A stretch of 64,000 nt of DNA from Cerrena zonata. Lineage: Eukaryota > Basidiomycota > Agaricomycetes > Polyporales > Cerrenaceae. The stretch's first letter is position 1; every line of letters starts with the position of its first letter. This document shows, one piece after another, positions 44,185 to 55,745 of this stretch. The stretch lies in the NCBI GenBank assembly GCA_038087015.1, contig JASBNA010000094.1, positions 1 to 64,000 of the forward strand. The letters are read 5' to 3'. The position numbers and the translations under genes are program-made. A model generated the notes under the pieces. That model saw only the letters and a list, made by a program, of their open reading frames with translations, made no database searches and was not told the origin of the DNA.

Positions 44185-45962
44185 AAGAGATTGAGGTGTT
44201 GGGAGCCCATATAGCATTTGGAATATAAAATAGAGTTGACAAGTGCTATACATCGTTCGATTCACATTGTTCAGGAGAGCCCAACGCTACCTCCTCCATG
44301 CTCATAGCATTTAAACTGCGTGCGCAATATGTGATTTACCATTGCCGCACTGAAAGTCGATTTCTTGAATTTATACTCACAGAGTTAAGTGTGGGACACG
44401 ATCTATATACCGTCAGATTCGCATTTCCCAGGAGAATCCAATGCTAACTGCGCGATGCAGATCGCGCCGCTCCTTAGTATACAATCTGTAAATTACTATT
44501 TCCACACCTAAAAAGCTGTTTCTGAACTTCAACAAGTGTATCTCTACACAAATATTAAGTGCCACAGACCATTCAACTCGCATTTCGGAGCAGATTCCAG
44601 AACTTCTTGCGCGCAGTCAATCGCGCCGTTACTCGGTGCGCAATCTGCAAATTACGGTTTCCGCACTCAGCAGGTAGACCTAAAATGCTATTGTTGCATC
44701 CTTGCGCGAATAATAAGTGCTATACACCATTGGATACGGATTCATGAGGAGATCTCAAATATATCTATGCGGCGCAGATACGATGAAAATAGAGTGCGCA
44801 ATTTCAATAACAAGTGCTTTTGCACCCAAAAGCCATCTGGGAAAGTTGATAGGTGAAATATAGCGCGAAATACAATTTCTGCATATCACCAGATGCGCAT
44901 TTCGGAGTAGACTCTGGAACCGTTTTTGCGGCGCATTCAACCCAAGAACTACAGGCGCAATCTGCGAAATACTCGAAAATGCGGACAAACTTAAACCTAA
45001 TATATTGAGTGCTAGAGATTGATATTGGGTGAATATAGCATATCGTTGGATCCGCACTTTCAAGCTGATTGCGGAGATCCAGCTGGGTGCACTGCCGCAC
45101 TTTCAGTTTCCGCATAATTCAGATATTTCATCTCCGCACTATAGAGAAAACTCACTTTTTACAATGATTGCAATGCATTAGAGGGGTATCTACTGAGATA
45201 TACTATGTTTTCCTACCCTATATACACTATAGTACACCTACTTTCCACCTTTTCGAAAATGTGCATTTTCATATTCTTGAGATGTACGAAAGTGCGGAAA
45301 TCGCAATTCCTATCCGATCGCCTCAAAGTGACCACTTCCGGGATCTACTCATTCATAGCTTTCCAGCGATATATGATACAAGCTCTGAATTGCACTCTAG
45401 CCCATTCTAGCTGACCCTCTCCTCAATCCCCCCTGACTAGAAATTGGTTTTCTGGGCTTTATATCACATCAGAACCTTGTTTAGAGTGTTTTTCAAAAAT
45501 ATATTATTATTCACTTTAGTTACCCTCCCTACACACCCCCATACACCAACCTACTATCACTACATTAATACAAACATTTTTATTTTTTACCCCCAAATAC
45601 CCCCCACACCCATCCCCCCCTCCAGATAGGCCATCTCACACTATCTCATCATCCCTCCCACCCCTCCAGATGGCCCATCTCCCATGATCTGCTTATCCTC
45701 ACCAATATCCCAGATGGTCCATCCCGCACTGAACCACCATCCTCCTCCCTCCCCCGCACTAGATGACCCATCCCTGGGTATCACTCCGCCGTGACAGATG
45801 CCCCATCTCAACTACCTCTCCCCTACCTCCCGCAACTTCAGATGGACCATCTCACCCTCTCTTACCGCAGTTTCGGTGAAAGGCAGCTGGGCCATCTGGC
45901 ACGACTGCGCAGCAACGTCGGCGCCGCATCTGGTACGGTATTACCGTGATATATTGACTGAA
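44185..45962 (-). repeat. Right arm of palindrome
   Basis: Reverse complement of 41969-43746. A coordinate x in the left arm corresponds to 87931 minus x here. Confidence 0.85.
45624..45896 (-). repeat. Seven-copy periodic 12-base palindromic word, right
   Basis: Mirror image of the array at 42035-42307, with the same spacings. Confidence 0.8.
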
Positions 45963-46077
45963 GGGGTTGATTTAATATTAATATTTCAAAGGATATCATC
46001 ATCGGCGAAGACCCTGCTCTTATAGGCTCCCTGCTGGTTCCGATAATCTTGGGAAGTGACAAGACAACGGTATCGGT

Positions 46078-47390
46078 GTCGATACGATCAGGTGTTTGAC
46101 TAAAATACTAGACTTTAGTCAAGGGTGTCGATCCAGAGAAATCTTGGGTAAGTCGTTATACCGAATATTCCCTGTCGTTCGTTTGGTGGTTGAAGTTCTC
46201 TGACAGGTAACAAGTGTATGACTTTCTACCAACTGAGGTTTGGGTATAAGTAAGTTGTTGTCCTAAGTATTGGATACCTAGAGATGTAGTATAGAGGTTA
46301 GTTAGACTTGACTTAGAATGAAATACCTTTTATGGCGCAGGGGACGCTTCGTAATACTTGACTGATGTGGACCGTTGTCCGAGTACCGTTGTACTATACT
46401 TGGGAACACTTGATGTAGGCTTATCCTTCTTGGATACCTGAATGATATGGACCGTTGTCCGAGTACCGTTGTACTGTTATGCTTAAACTTGGGGAACACT
46501 TGACAGAGGCTTATCCTTCTTGGATACCTAGATGATATGGACCGTTGTCCGAGTACCGTTGTACTCTAATACTTATACTTGGGGAACACTTGATATAGAC
46601 TTTCAGGACTTCACGGGGCACTGACCGTGAAGGATGGACCTAACGTCGATGAGTTCGGCTCAAAGGTTAGTCACTAGTTAAGAGTTAAGGTGTAAAGGTT
46701 ACTGATATTCTCATATGTAATTGACAGGTAAGTATACTACTTGTACTAAGGCTACAGCTTAGTCACAATAGATACAGACTTAGATAATGATCTTTAGACG
46801 GGTTTCCTCTCACACTACTTGGGGGGAGAGTCCTTGGTGGGGAGTCTTCCTCGGGGAGAGTCCTTGGTCTTTAGCTCAGAATCGGGGGTCTATATATACT
46901 ACTGAGGCTGTGGCTGTGCTATCTACGTGCTAGCCAATCATAACACTTCTTCCCACGCCTTGTGCGTGCTTACAAATCCTGAATGTCTTGCTGGCCAATA
47001 GCATTAATAGCTCAGTGTCCTGCGTAAGTGCCGAGACAACTTACAAGGGACAGTGGCCAATAGCATAAAAGGCTCACTACACGCTGAGTAATCTAAATAG
47101 TCCGTTATCCAGTAGCATAAATGCCTCGAGAGTTGCTGTGCAAGCCAACACTCGAATGCGAGAGAAAATGTCCGTAATAGGAAACAAAATGACTCATCCA
47201 GTGAGTGGGAAATAGTTCATCACATAGTTGTTCTCGCACTTCCAGTCTGCGACCAATCAGATGATCAATAGGTTCTCGCAGGCTGGCACTTTGCAGTAAG
47301 CAATACGTAGTCATTTGGCTAGTTCATACTATGCTTCAAGAATGTTGTATAGAATCAATGTCTAGGTGTGAATCTGTATTTACACCTGAC
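46078..47390. mobile_element. 1.3 kb insertion with target duplication, possibly a solo LTR
   Basis: ATCGGT occurs at 46072-46077 and again at 47391-47396. Removing one copy and the 1,313 bases between restores the Plavaka frame (KTTVSV then ATGNNEYYP). The insert begins GTCGATACGATCAGGTG and ends CACCTGAC, so the two ends share TCAGGTG in inverted order. It contains no long frame, three direct repeats of 80-90 bases, and a TATA-like CTATATATACT near 46890. Size, lack of genes and a short target duplication fit a solo LTR, but a short TIR element is also possible. Confidence 0.65.
46364..46600 (+). repeat. Three tandem 80-90 base repeats in the insertion
   Basis: Units begin at 46364, 46444 and 46534, each starting GAT(A/G)TGGACCGTTGTCC, followed by GAGTACCGTTGTACT and GGGAACACTTGA. 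Confidence 0.85.
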
Positions 47391-49829
47391 ATCGGTCGCC
47401 ACAGGAAATAATGAATATTACCCCTTATATCTATCAATTGGCAATGTCTTCAACAGCATACGTCGTGCACATCAAAATGCTCTCGTTTTGATTGGGTTCT
47501 TGGCCATTCCGAAAAGTAAGATATGAATCTCTCATCGATAAAACCTGCCTCACTTATAAATCTCTAGCTGAGAAAAAATTCAAAGACAACGTCCAGTGGC
47601 GCAAATTTCGCCGCCAACTCTTCCACTCGAGCTTGTCAGCTATCTTGGAACCACTGCGACCGTGGATGACCACTCCATACGTAATGCGCTGTCCTGATGG
47701 CCATTTCCGCCGTGCTATCTACGACCTTGCAGTATATATCGCCGATTATCCAGAACAGGTCCTCTGCTCCGGTATTGTACAAGGATGGTGTGCAAAGTAA
47801 GTCGTTTTGACCGACCTACTCCCACCATGATCGCAATCTAACAATAATGGTTATATTTATCAAGGTGTGATGCACCACATGATGACCTTGATGGACCATC
47901 CCTCCGTCGTACTCGTAGGAGGACAACTGTACTTAAAGAGGAACTGGACCTCGGGACATTGTGGGATGATTACGGAATAGTCGGCGATGTCATTGTACGT
48001 CCTTTCCTTTCGAGTATCATGTAACCTTCTAATCTTACCCTAGCCATTTACCTCCGACTTCCCCCGTGCCGATATCCATGAGATGATATCTGGTGACTTA
48101 CTCCATCAGATCATCAAAGGTGCATTCAAAGACCACCTAGTTACATGGGTCGGAGAGTATCTTGTGATCGAGCATGGTGAAGCCAAGGCAGCAGAGTTGC
48201 TTGACCAGATTGACCGAAGGTATGTCTTTAAGTTTGTGCCTTATATTTAGTTCCACTTGTACTTACATCGACATCCTCAGAATTGCTGCAGCCCCAAGTT
48301 TCCCAGGGTTACGACGCTTCCCACAAGGCCGTGGGTTCAAGCAATGGACTGGCGACGACTCGAAAGCATTGATGAAGGCACGTTTCTATCTTGGTCTCTC
48401 GTTTACCTTCGTCTGAACCATTTAAGAGTGCAGGTGTATTTGCCAGCGATCTCTGGAATCATTCCAACATCTATGGTTCAAGCCATCGCCGCTTTTATGG
48501 AATTCTGCTACATTATGCGGCGTGCTGTTGTTGACGAACAGGATCTCAAGGCAGCCAAAACAGCACTTGCACGTTTTGAGCAATATCGTGTCATATTTCA
48601 ACTTGCGGGTGTACGTCCAACAGGGTTCTCACTTCCACGGATGCACTCTCTCAAGCACTATTTACAACATGTACGAGAATTTGGGGCGCCGAATGGACTC
48701 TGCTCATCTATCACCGAAGCAAAGCACATCAAAGCTGTCAAGGAACCATGGCGCCGATCAAGTCGCTTCGAAGCACTTGGTCAGATGCTTCTGACGAATC
48801 AACGACTTGACAAGCTGTCTGCGTCTCATGCCGACTTCAAATCCCGTGGAATGCTGAGTGGTACTTGTCTTTCAGCTGCCATCGAGACCTTCCTAGACGA
48901 AATCGATGACGATTCAGATGACGATCCAGACGACGATTCAGATGACGATCCAGACGACGATTCAGATGACAGGGAAGACGGTGTTGCACCATTACCTCAT
49001 CCTAGACGGGAATCACCACCAGCCAACAATCCCTTTGCAGCTATGAAGGATCAGGGGCCAGTGCATGGACCGCGAGCACTGAGTTCAGTCGTTCTTGCAA
49101 GCTGTTCAGGTGAGCTGTCCCTGCGTAACAGTAGTGTACCTCCTCATATCTAACTCGAATGTTTTGGTAGTCCGTGGCATCCCAAAGGACATTGATCACA
49201 TCTCGACCCACTACAATATCGAAACACTTCCCCTTTACACCTCCCGCTTCCTCTATGAGCAGCTCCATCCACATGTCGACGATGTCGGAATGATACCCGA
49301 CAACGAGCTACCATCAGTCTCACAGTGTCATGCGAAGGTTTTCCCATCTGCGATCACAACCTTCTATGCACCAAGTGACCCCTCAGGAATTGGCGGAATG
49401 CACCATGAACGGACACGAGCCACACCATCGTGGCGCCACAGTCATCCCCGATATGACTGTGTTTTTGTGTCAACTGGACCGGGTTCTGGCATGTGCGGTA
49501 TGCATGCAGCTCGTGTCCGGTTATTCTTCTCGTTTTTCTATCAAGACATACTGTATCCTTGTGCCCTTGTTGATTGGTTTGTCGCAATCAGCGAGGAGAC
49601 TGATCCCGAAACAGGGATGTGGATTGTTGAACCAGAACTTGACGGTGCTGGAGAACATGTCACCTCTGTGATCCATATAGACACAATTGTTCGCTCGGCA
49701 CATCTGATTCCCGTGTTTGATACAACTATGATCACTTCCTCTTTTCATTTCTCAGATTCTCTCGACGCATTCACATCGTATTATGTAAATAAATATGTTG
49801 ATCATCATGCATTCGAAATCGCATTTTAG

Positions 49830-51636
49830 TATAGCACTTTGGATGATTTGAATGTCCTTTTCATAGAAAAATATACTTGATGACGACCTACTCTAATAAG
49901 CCTAAGATTGAATTACCTATTTCCCTTTGACATTATGTCTATCACTTCTCGATGAAGATGCTCTTGTCCAAGCTCAATAAGCTTAAATTTCCTAAAAAGG
50001 AACCTCAAGTGAATGTAGCTTTGCTGATGCCGCCTGCGGGTAGGGGTTAGTGAAGACGCTTGACTCATCGTGTTATTTTCCGACCTCGGTGAATCCCAGA
50101 TGGGCATCGATGACCATCAACAGTAGAAGAGATGCTCTCAGATCGCTGCTTGCCGTACTTCAATGCTTCAGTTCCATATAATAAAACTAAAGATAGAAAC
50201 GTACCCAGACAAGAGGTACTATTGAGTGGCGTCTTCCCAGAAGGGTATGAATGCCCATTCGTAATGCCCTATGCAAATATTAACAGCCCGAACATACACA
50301 CGAACACGGTTAATGTTTCGACAAGAATCTCCAGATATAAAAGGGATCTTAATTCGCTTATTTGCATGAAGAAAGGTGCTAGGAACGGCAGGAATAGCCT
50401 GATCTCCTCGGGATAATGGAGAAGAGTGTTTGACTTTTTACAAACTCATGAGGTGAATTTCAACATCGGGGTTTGACGGTGGTCATTACACACTACTGCG
50501 ACAGTCCTACTCGTACAAGATTGATCAGATCGCTGGCGCATCTAGAATTGGATACTGTCACATAACTTACTATGGCAGCGGGGTGTACATCCTGTTACTG
50601 CGAATGCATGGCCCGGTAATACCGCAGGGTATATAATATCGTGCTCTTCATATATTCGAATGTCCAAGATGTCAGTAAACCGATTCCGAGTTGTCTTCTG
50701 CTAGGCCATACCAAACGAGACTCATGACTCGTCGCCGTATTCAAGAGTATGAAATATCCGCATGAGTATATTGAGTTTGTTTTTGTTATTATTTTGTACA
50801 ATATACAAATAGTTCCAATTACCTCGGTGGGAACTTGGACTTCTCAAGAATAGAAAGAAGGCTTAAAGAAGTATGATGTGGTCCGATGTGGTGGTTGCCA
50901 GTGTATTTTTCCGGCGTCTCAGAATTTCAAACGCCGACAACCTACCAAATTTGGTCGATAGTCATCGAAGTCAAGTTCACTACGACCGCGAGTCGGGCTA
51001 CTGGGTGTGGCGGGCCAATTTCGATATTGAATGGTATGGGTTCAAGACTGTGTAATTCCAGTCGAGGTGAGTAACCACCTGAAGCTCACGATTATCCGCT
51101 GGGTGTCTCACAAATCAAAACGTACTAGTTACCAGCGATGATATGACCGTTACGGTGCACGTTGAAGAGCATCACGGTCATACTGACTTTGGCATGATAT
51201 TAGATACTAACGCACATGTTGAGATACTTGACCTACATCGCTCATTTTGGGAGTACGGGTAGAAGGGCTCTAACTCAGCCTCTTTCACACCAGTACCAGC
51301 AACAACAATCATCTGCCGCGCTCGGCTTTGTATACACTTCGAATCATCCAACACTCAATCCACAAAGGAAAGTTACGGCTAATGTACGCCGCAGCTAGTA
51401 CAGATGAGAATTACAGCTATCACTTGACGCTTTCTCACTGGCACCTAGTGGTGACGACTTCGATAACCAGCTAGGGATATTTTGTCCTCTGCAAGAACAG
51501 CCTTGTAGGTCGTAACGGCTTTATTCCTTCTTCACTTTTACATATAGGAAAAGGAGGTTTTCTCTACCTCTACTCAGGGCATGTACACGTAATTCTCGTT
51601 CTCTACCTCAATCTAACGACTCCCCTCGGCAGACTC
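49830..51636. other. Intergenic, about 1.8 kb
   Basis: 3' flank of the Plavaka transposase, so the transposon's right end should lie here, but I could not recognise a terminal repeat. Short frames (for example 50132-50416 plus) have no domain character. Confidence 0.35.
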
Positions 51637-52609
51637 ATGATTATGCGGCTCTCCATCGTTTTCGCCACCCTGTCACCTTTCCTGCAGGCCGCTACAGCTG
51701 TCCCGGTGTCCACCACAGTACTCACTTCAGAAGGGCTGGTTAGGAACGACACAATTTCTACACCTGTCTTCGAGACCAGAAGTGATACCACCCCCTCATT
51801 GACGCATTTCTCCCAAAGCGGCACCCTTCCCTCTTCAGTTGTGGACTCTACGCTGAGCGGGGTAACTTCTGCATTCTTCATCTCATATATCAGCTCTACC
51901 CATCCACCCAAAATCACAGAAAATGGTGCGTACGAGAACGTCTCTTCCGTTATGTTATTTGTAGAACGGCAGCATTGACTTACAACTTCTCCGTACCATA
52001 GATAATGACAACGATGATCGCGGGAGAAAATCCTCTACCACCCAGCTCCTCTCAAACGATACGCAAGAAGATGGCCCCTCCGTCATATCCTGCCTTATGA
52101 ACAGTAGCATCACCCCAATATCTAGTAGCTCAATCATCAGCGAAGCTGCATCTGGGGTAGTTCATTACGGGGCTTCCAGCCCAACAGACGGTACAGCTCA
52201 TCGTGCTTTCACACATGACCGAGCTACCGCCTCGTTTGTGCCTCACACTACGGAAGGCCCTGTTACAGCCACCGTCACCGTCACTCACTTTTCTTGCCCT
52301 ACCCCTACCCTCACAACAACTCTCACAGAGATATGCTCAGGATCAGCGCCCTGTTCAGTTACTTCGAATTCTGCAAATGTCACCAATGGTACATCCATGG
52401 ACATTCCTAACCCCTCCGCAACCGTTGCCTCAGATCCCCACCCCTCTACCGTGGTTTCGTCGGTGGTCAATACGCCAATTGGTGGCGCCGTATCATCAAT
52501 TCCCTACCGCTCCGATATTGTCTCCTACTTCCTCAATGACACTGGTGTCATCACTGCCGTTCCATTTGGTTTGCATGAATTTTCTCAGGTGGGGATAGTG
52601 AAAGATTAG
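51637..52609 (+). CDS. Secreted Ser/Thr-rich protein
   Basis: Two exons, 51637-51925 and 52002-52609, encode 298 residues. The N-terminus is a signal peptide (MIMRLSIVFATLSPFLQAAT, then AVPVS). The rest is rich in Ser, Thr, Pro and Val with several N-glycosylation sequons. It contains a TATVTVTHFSCPTP segment with two to four Cys, a pattern seen in extracellular fungal wall proteins. No C-terminal GPI-type hydrophobic tail is seen. It is the first of five secreted Ser/Thr-rich genes within 6.3 kb. Function is unknown. Confidence 0.7.
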
Positions 52610-53242
52610 AATGTGGAAATCTGTAGCTACTACTGACGGACAATGCCAGAGACTCGGAATTCTTTGTGTTTTCTTCTTCTTTAGGACTTGGTCGGGATGT
52701 TAGCAGTATTTTTAGAACTTTGTCATTGTCAAAGGACAGTGATATAGACCTCTTGCCATGTGTTCTTTATCTTGGCATTGACTACAACTTGCTAATGGAG
52801 CTCAAATGTCCGCGCATACTAATTGACAACATACGCTACTTCGCTCAAGACCGAGTGCGCTAAATCTTAATCGTATGTAATCAATCTTGATCTTCGTGTG
52901 TATAAGGTTCTGGCGGCGCCATGCAGAGTGGCACTGTCTTTAAGTATTCGCACATAGCCATACAAGACAAAGAGAACCTCATAACTGAGCCCAAGCTTCA
53001 AGCTTCAAGTCAATGGTCTGACCGCTTCAACCGATCAAGCTAATTGAAAGGTCAATACTTTGGATTACGCCCCATTGCCCTGTCTTTGGTATAAAAACTC
53101 TATTGTTCTCCTGTACTGTATAAATACCTGCAGTTTGCGTCGTGTATTCGACACGTTTGTCGCCCTCTTCTTTCTTCTGCTCTTGTTGTATCCCATCACC
53201 ACTCGAATACCGTTTTCTACAACACAGAGAGCGCGTTCACTC
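52610..53242. other. Intergenic
   Basis: The plus-strand frame 52666-52863 lacks domain character. AGCTTCAAGCTTCAAG is a small direct repeat near 52993. The 3' end is promoter of the next gene. Confidence 0.4.
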
Positions 53243-53703
53243 ATGAAGACGTCATTTGTCACTTTACTTTCAATTCTACTTGTGTCGTCGGTTATCGGTG
53301 TCGGAGGCTCTCCTGCGGGAAGAGCAACCCGTAAAACCACGAAAGCCACAGGTACTCCAGTGGCACCGACAATATCGTATGTGTACTCGATAACTTTCCT
53401 TCTAGATCATATCAAACTAACCTGAACCCCGTCTATAGTCGTACGAGTGTGGCACTGAGCACATCACCCACAGTTACAAACACTGGCACCTCGAATCCAT
53501 CCAGCATAGTTTTCACATCCGTTCCAGTCTCAACAGGACCGTCCACAACGATCTTCTCTAGTGTTGCTCTGAGTGGCTCCACGACTGCCACTCCCGCAGT
53601 GACGCGCCCTAGTAAGAATGGTGGGATCGTAGCGCAGCAGGTACCTATGAAGGCATTGGTTGGGATAATGGTTGGAATGCTCTTGGGTCCATGGCTCATG
53701 TGA
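53243..53703 (+). CDS. Small GPI-anchor-type Ser/Thr-rich protein
   Basis: Exons 53243-53376 and 53439-53703 encode 132 residues. The signal peptide is MKTSFVTLLSILLVSSVIGV. A basic linker (RATRKTTKA) and a Ser/Thr/Pro-rich middle follow. The C-terminus is a hydrophobic tail (ALVGIMVGMLLGPWLM) after a small-residue region, as in GPI-anchored wall proteins. The intron is phase 2 and lies early in the mature part, as in its neighbours. No known domain. Confidence 0.72.
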
Positions 53704-54915
53704 AGGCACGGTCGTGTACTCGAGGAACCGTGAGCAGGATGTAGTTGTTGTACTTACTACTCAGTGTGGCGTATTCAAGTTGCTATTAGTCTGTATTTAT
53801 ATGGATATATGAGTGATATGGTGCATGCTCATAGGGATAACGAACGATATCTCGACAGAGGCGTGATACTGGAACTTCGAAGACAACTTCAACTTGAAGA
53901 TCTGAGTCAATATGATCGAGACCGCCATCATTGCAGTGATCGGCGATCATTTTCACATCATTGCTCCGCAGTCAGTTTCCCAACATACTTACAATCGCCC
54001 CATACGGTCACTCAAACACACCATGGTGACAATATCATTACTATCATTGTATGGTAAGCCATATTTAGACCTTTGCAGAACACTAGCTCACCCTCAAATT
54101 AAGCGAATCGGAGCTGTAGTGCTCCATTACCGCCTTAGAACACCCCACCGTTTTATATTGCACTGGACCATGAAAGTCTCCATACTTCGTTCAAGCTACT
54201 GCAATAAGCTGGTTCAACCTTGCAGATGACTAAATATTCATATTCTGCCCAAAGCAGGAGAGAGAGGGGGAGGGAGAGATTCTATGCCCGACCACCGTAG
54301 GTTCAACTTGAACTTCGCAGAAACTCATATTGAGGAATCGATTCATCGTCCTTCTACCGAACCGGATATAATCAATGTGCAACAGCGCTCCTCCAAGCGT
54401 CACTCTTGTCAATCCTGTCTCAGAATGACACTAGCAGCGGTATAGTGACGCTCAACGTTCGCAACAGCCTCAGATGCTGATGCCGTTTACATTCTGCATT
54501 TTCATACAGGCCTAGGTCCATCCTATACAAAGAAGCCGTGGTCGCGTATCTGCCACTATATGACGTCCCCTTTACTTTCACACCCAGGCCCAGGACCTTC
54601 GATGTAGACTAATATGCACAGGAAGCTCACTCCTACGGTCTGCTAACGCCGTGTTTCCCATTTGTGCAATTGAATCTAAATTTATGGGGGCCTATCTTGC
54701 CTTTGGAGACCAAACGTGCATAGCTCACAAAGGAGCGGTGCTTCATGATTGGGGCACCTGATCGGGCGCAAGTCACCCTGAAGGCAACTGCGCACGATGG
54801 GCATACATGCCGTGTCCAACGTGGATTTATATATAAGTACTCGACAGGGATGTCTGGATAGACACTTCTTCGCCCTTGCTTTCTTCTTTGTCTCTTTCAT
54901 TTATTACAGTTCACA
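53704..54915. other. Intergenic, about 1.2 kb
   Basis: No convincing gene. Short frames on the plus strand between 53764 and 54229 lack domain character. The right end has a TATA-like TATATATAAG near 54829, about 85 bases before the next start. Confidence 0.4.
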
Positions 54916-55745
54916 ATGAAGTCCTTCACTTCCGTTATGTTTTCCTTGATCGTGGCGTCAAGCTATGTTTTGGCTGCTCCTCAGGCGGAGTAAGTTTCCT
55001 TTTCCCAAAAAGATTACAACACACACTAATTGTACCATGTTACAGAACCTCCTCTGCGGTCACTTCCACTTTAGTGACCTCGTCAGTTGCTACTGACACT
55101 GTGGAGCCAACGTCCTCAGAAGCTACTGCCACAGTGATACCGTCGTCCTCAGAGGCCACCGGTGTGACTACATTCCTTTCCAGCTCAGTCTCAGTGCTCC
55201 CAACAGGATCCGTATGTAGTGGCACTGCAGGCCAAACAGTCACCGTGACCATCACCGGTGGTTCTGGGGCTACATCCTCACGGGCTGCATCGTCCTCTCG
55301 AGCCACTGGCACCATTGTGACGACGAGTAGCGCTGCTTCCTCAACAGACATCGAAGGCAGCGTCACTATCGCCACCACGGAAGTCACCTCTTCCAGTTCC
55401 ATCGATGACTCCGAGACATTATCCTCCAGTTTGTCCGAGCTTGCCCGCAGACAAGTCTCATCAGCTCGTCCTAGTGCATCCCTATCCTCATCCATCGTGG
55501 TCACCAGCTCTCAACCCCAGTCTACCTCTGTAGATGCATGCGGCGTTACCACGGTCTTTGTTACCGCCTCCGGTGGGAGTACTATCAAGCCCACCGGTAC
55601 TCAATCGACTTCACCCTCCCCCACCAGTTCCGGCAACAATGGGAACGGTAACGGTAACGGTGCAGTCTCTGCTGTTCAGGGCGGTTTGACGAAGTACGGT
55701 GTTGCGTTTGGTGCCCTCGCTGGAGCGGTTATGATGTTCGCTTAG
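54916..55745 (+). CDS. GPI-anchor-type Ser/Thr-rich cell-wall protein
   Basis: Exons 54916-54989 and 55046-55745 encode 257 residues. The signal peptide is MKSFTSVMFSLIVASSYVLA, followed by APQAE. The body is very Ser/Thr-rich, with a repeated SSEA(T) unit near residues 45-62, a QTVTVTITGGSG segment and a dibasic site (LARRQ). The C-terminal part has an NGNGNGNG linker, then a hydrophobic tail (YGVAFGALAGAVMMFA) fitting a GPI signal. The phase-2 intron lies just after the signal peptide. Probable cell-surface protein; no catalytic domain. Confidence 0.78.

Larger units (their letters stand above)
41969..45962. mobile_element. 4.0 kb palindromic element inside a Plavaka intron
   Basis: The left arm 41969-43746 and right arm 44185-45962 are reverse complements, centred at 43965.5, with a unique 438-base spacer (43747-44184). 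The inner arms look identical: frames of 102, 103 and 106 codons in one arm recur exactly at mirrored positions in the other. Mismatches cluster in the outermost 110 bases, for example ACATGATCGC on the left against GCGCAGTCGT on the right. The ends read TTCAGTCAATATAT and its complement, and weaker symmetry continues out to CTTTGAA/TTCAAAG at the intron borders. No protein-coding gene or clear target duplication is seen. A non-autonomous foldback-type transposon is the best fit. Confidence 0.8.
41047..49829 (+). pseudogene. Plavaka-type (CACTA-like) transposase gene, disrupted by insertions
   Basis: The N-terminus (ATG 41047) has a C2H2 finger (CPHCNRTCRTSSGLSQHIKC then H) followed by a Ser/Pro linker. 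The Plavaka core follows: DWTPYRSRLEFETADFLF, then QMSAGDIDTLM, PPPWMTVDYEVFYRDP, DYVPYREF and RYKDFMSGNWSWRHA up to 41913. The frame resumes at 45992 (DIIIGEDPALIGSLLVPIIL), stops at a 1.3 kb insertion, and resumes at 47397 (NEYYPLYLSIGN). It then continues through RRQLFHSSLSAIL, MRCPDGHFRRAIYDL, LLHQIIKGAFKDHL, FPGLRRFPQGRGFKQWTGDD, SITEAKHIKAVKEPWRRSSR and GQMLLTNQRLDKL to the stop at 49829. One intron is of the GC-AG type, starting GCACGT at 48379. Asp-rich tandem repeats lie near 48900-48970. The transposon ends were not found. Confidence 0.85.

Noticed and set aside
42521..45410. Mirrored open frames of 69-106 codons in the palindrome arms
   Set aside because: They occur in identical pairs only because the arms are reverse complements. 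They overlap on both strands, lack domains and have no splice context.
41969..45962. Palindrome as a pure assembly artefact
   Set aside because: The arms end at defined points inside an intron, differ from each other near the ends and enclose a unique spacer, which suits a real element better; long reads would still be needed to be sure.
50132..50416. 94-codon plus-strand frame
   Set aside because: No domain, no splice context and coding-like composition is weak.
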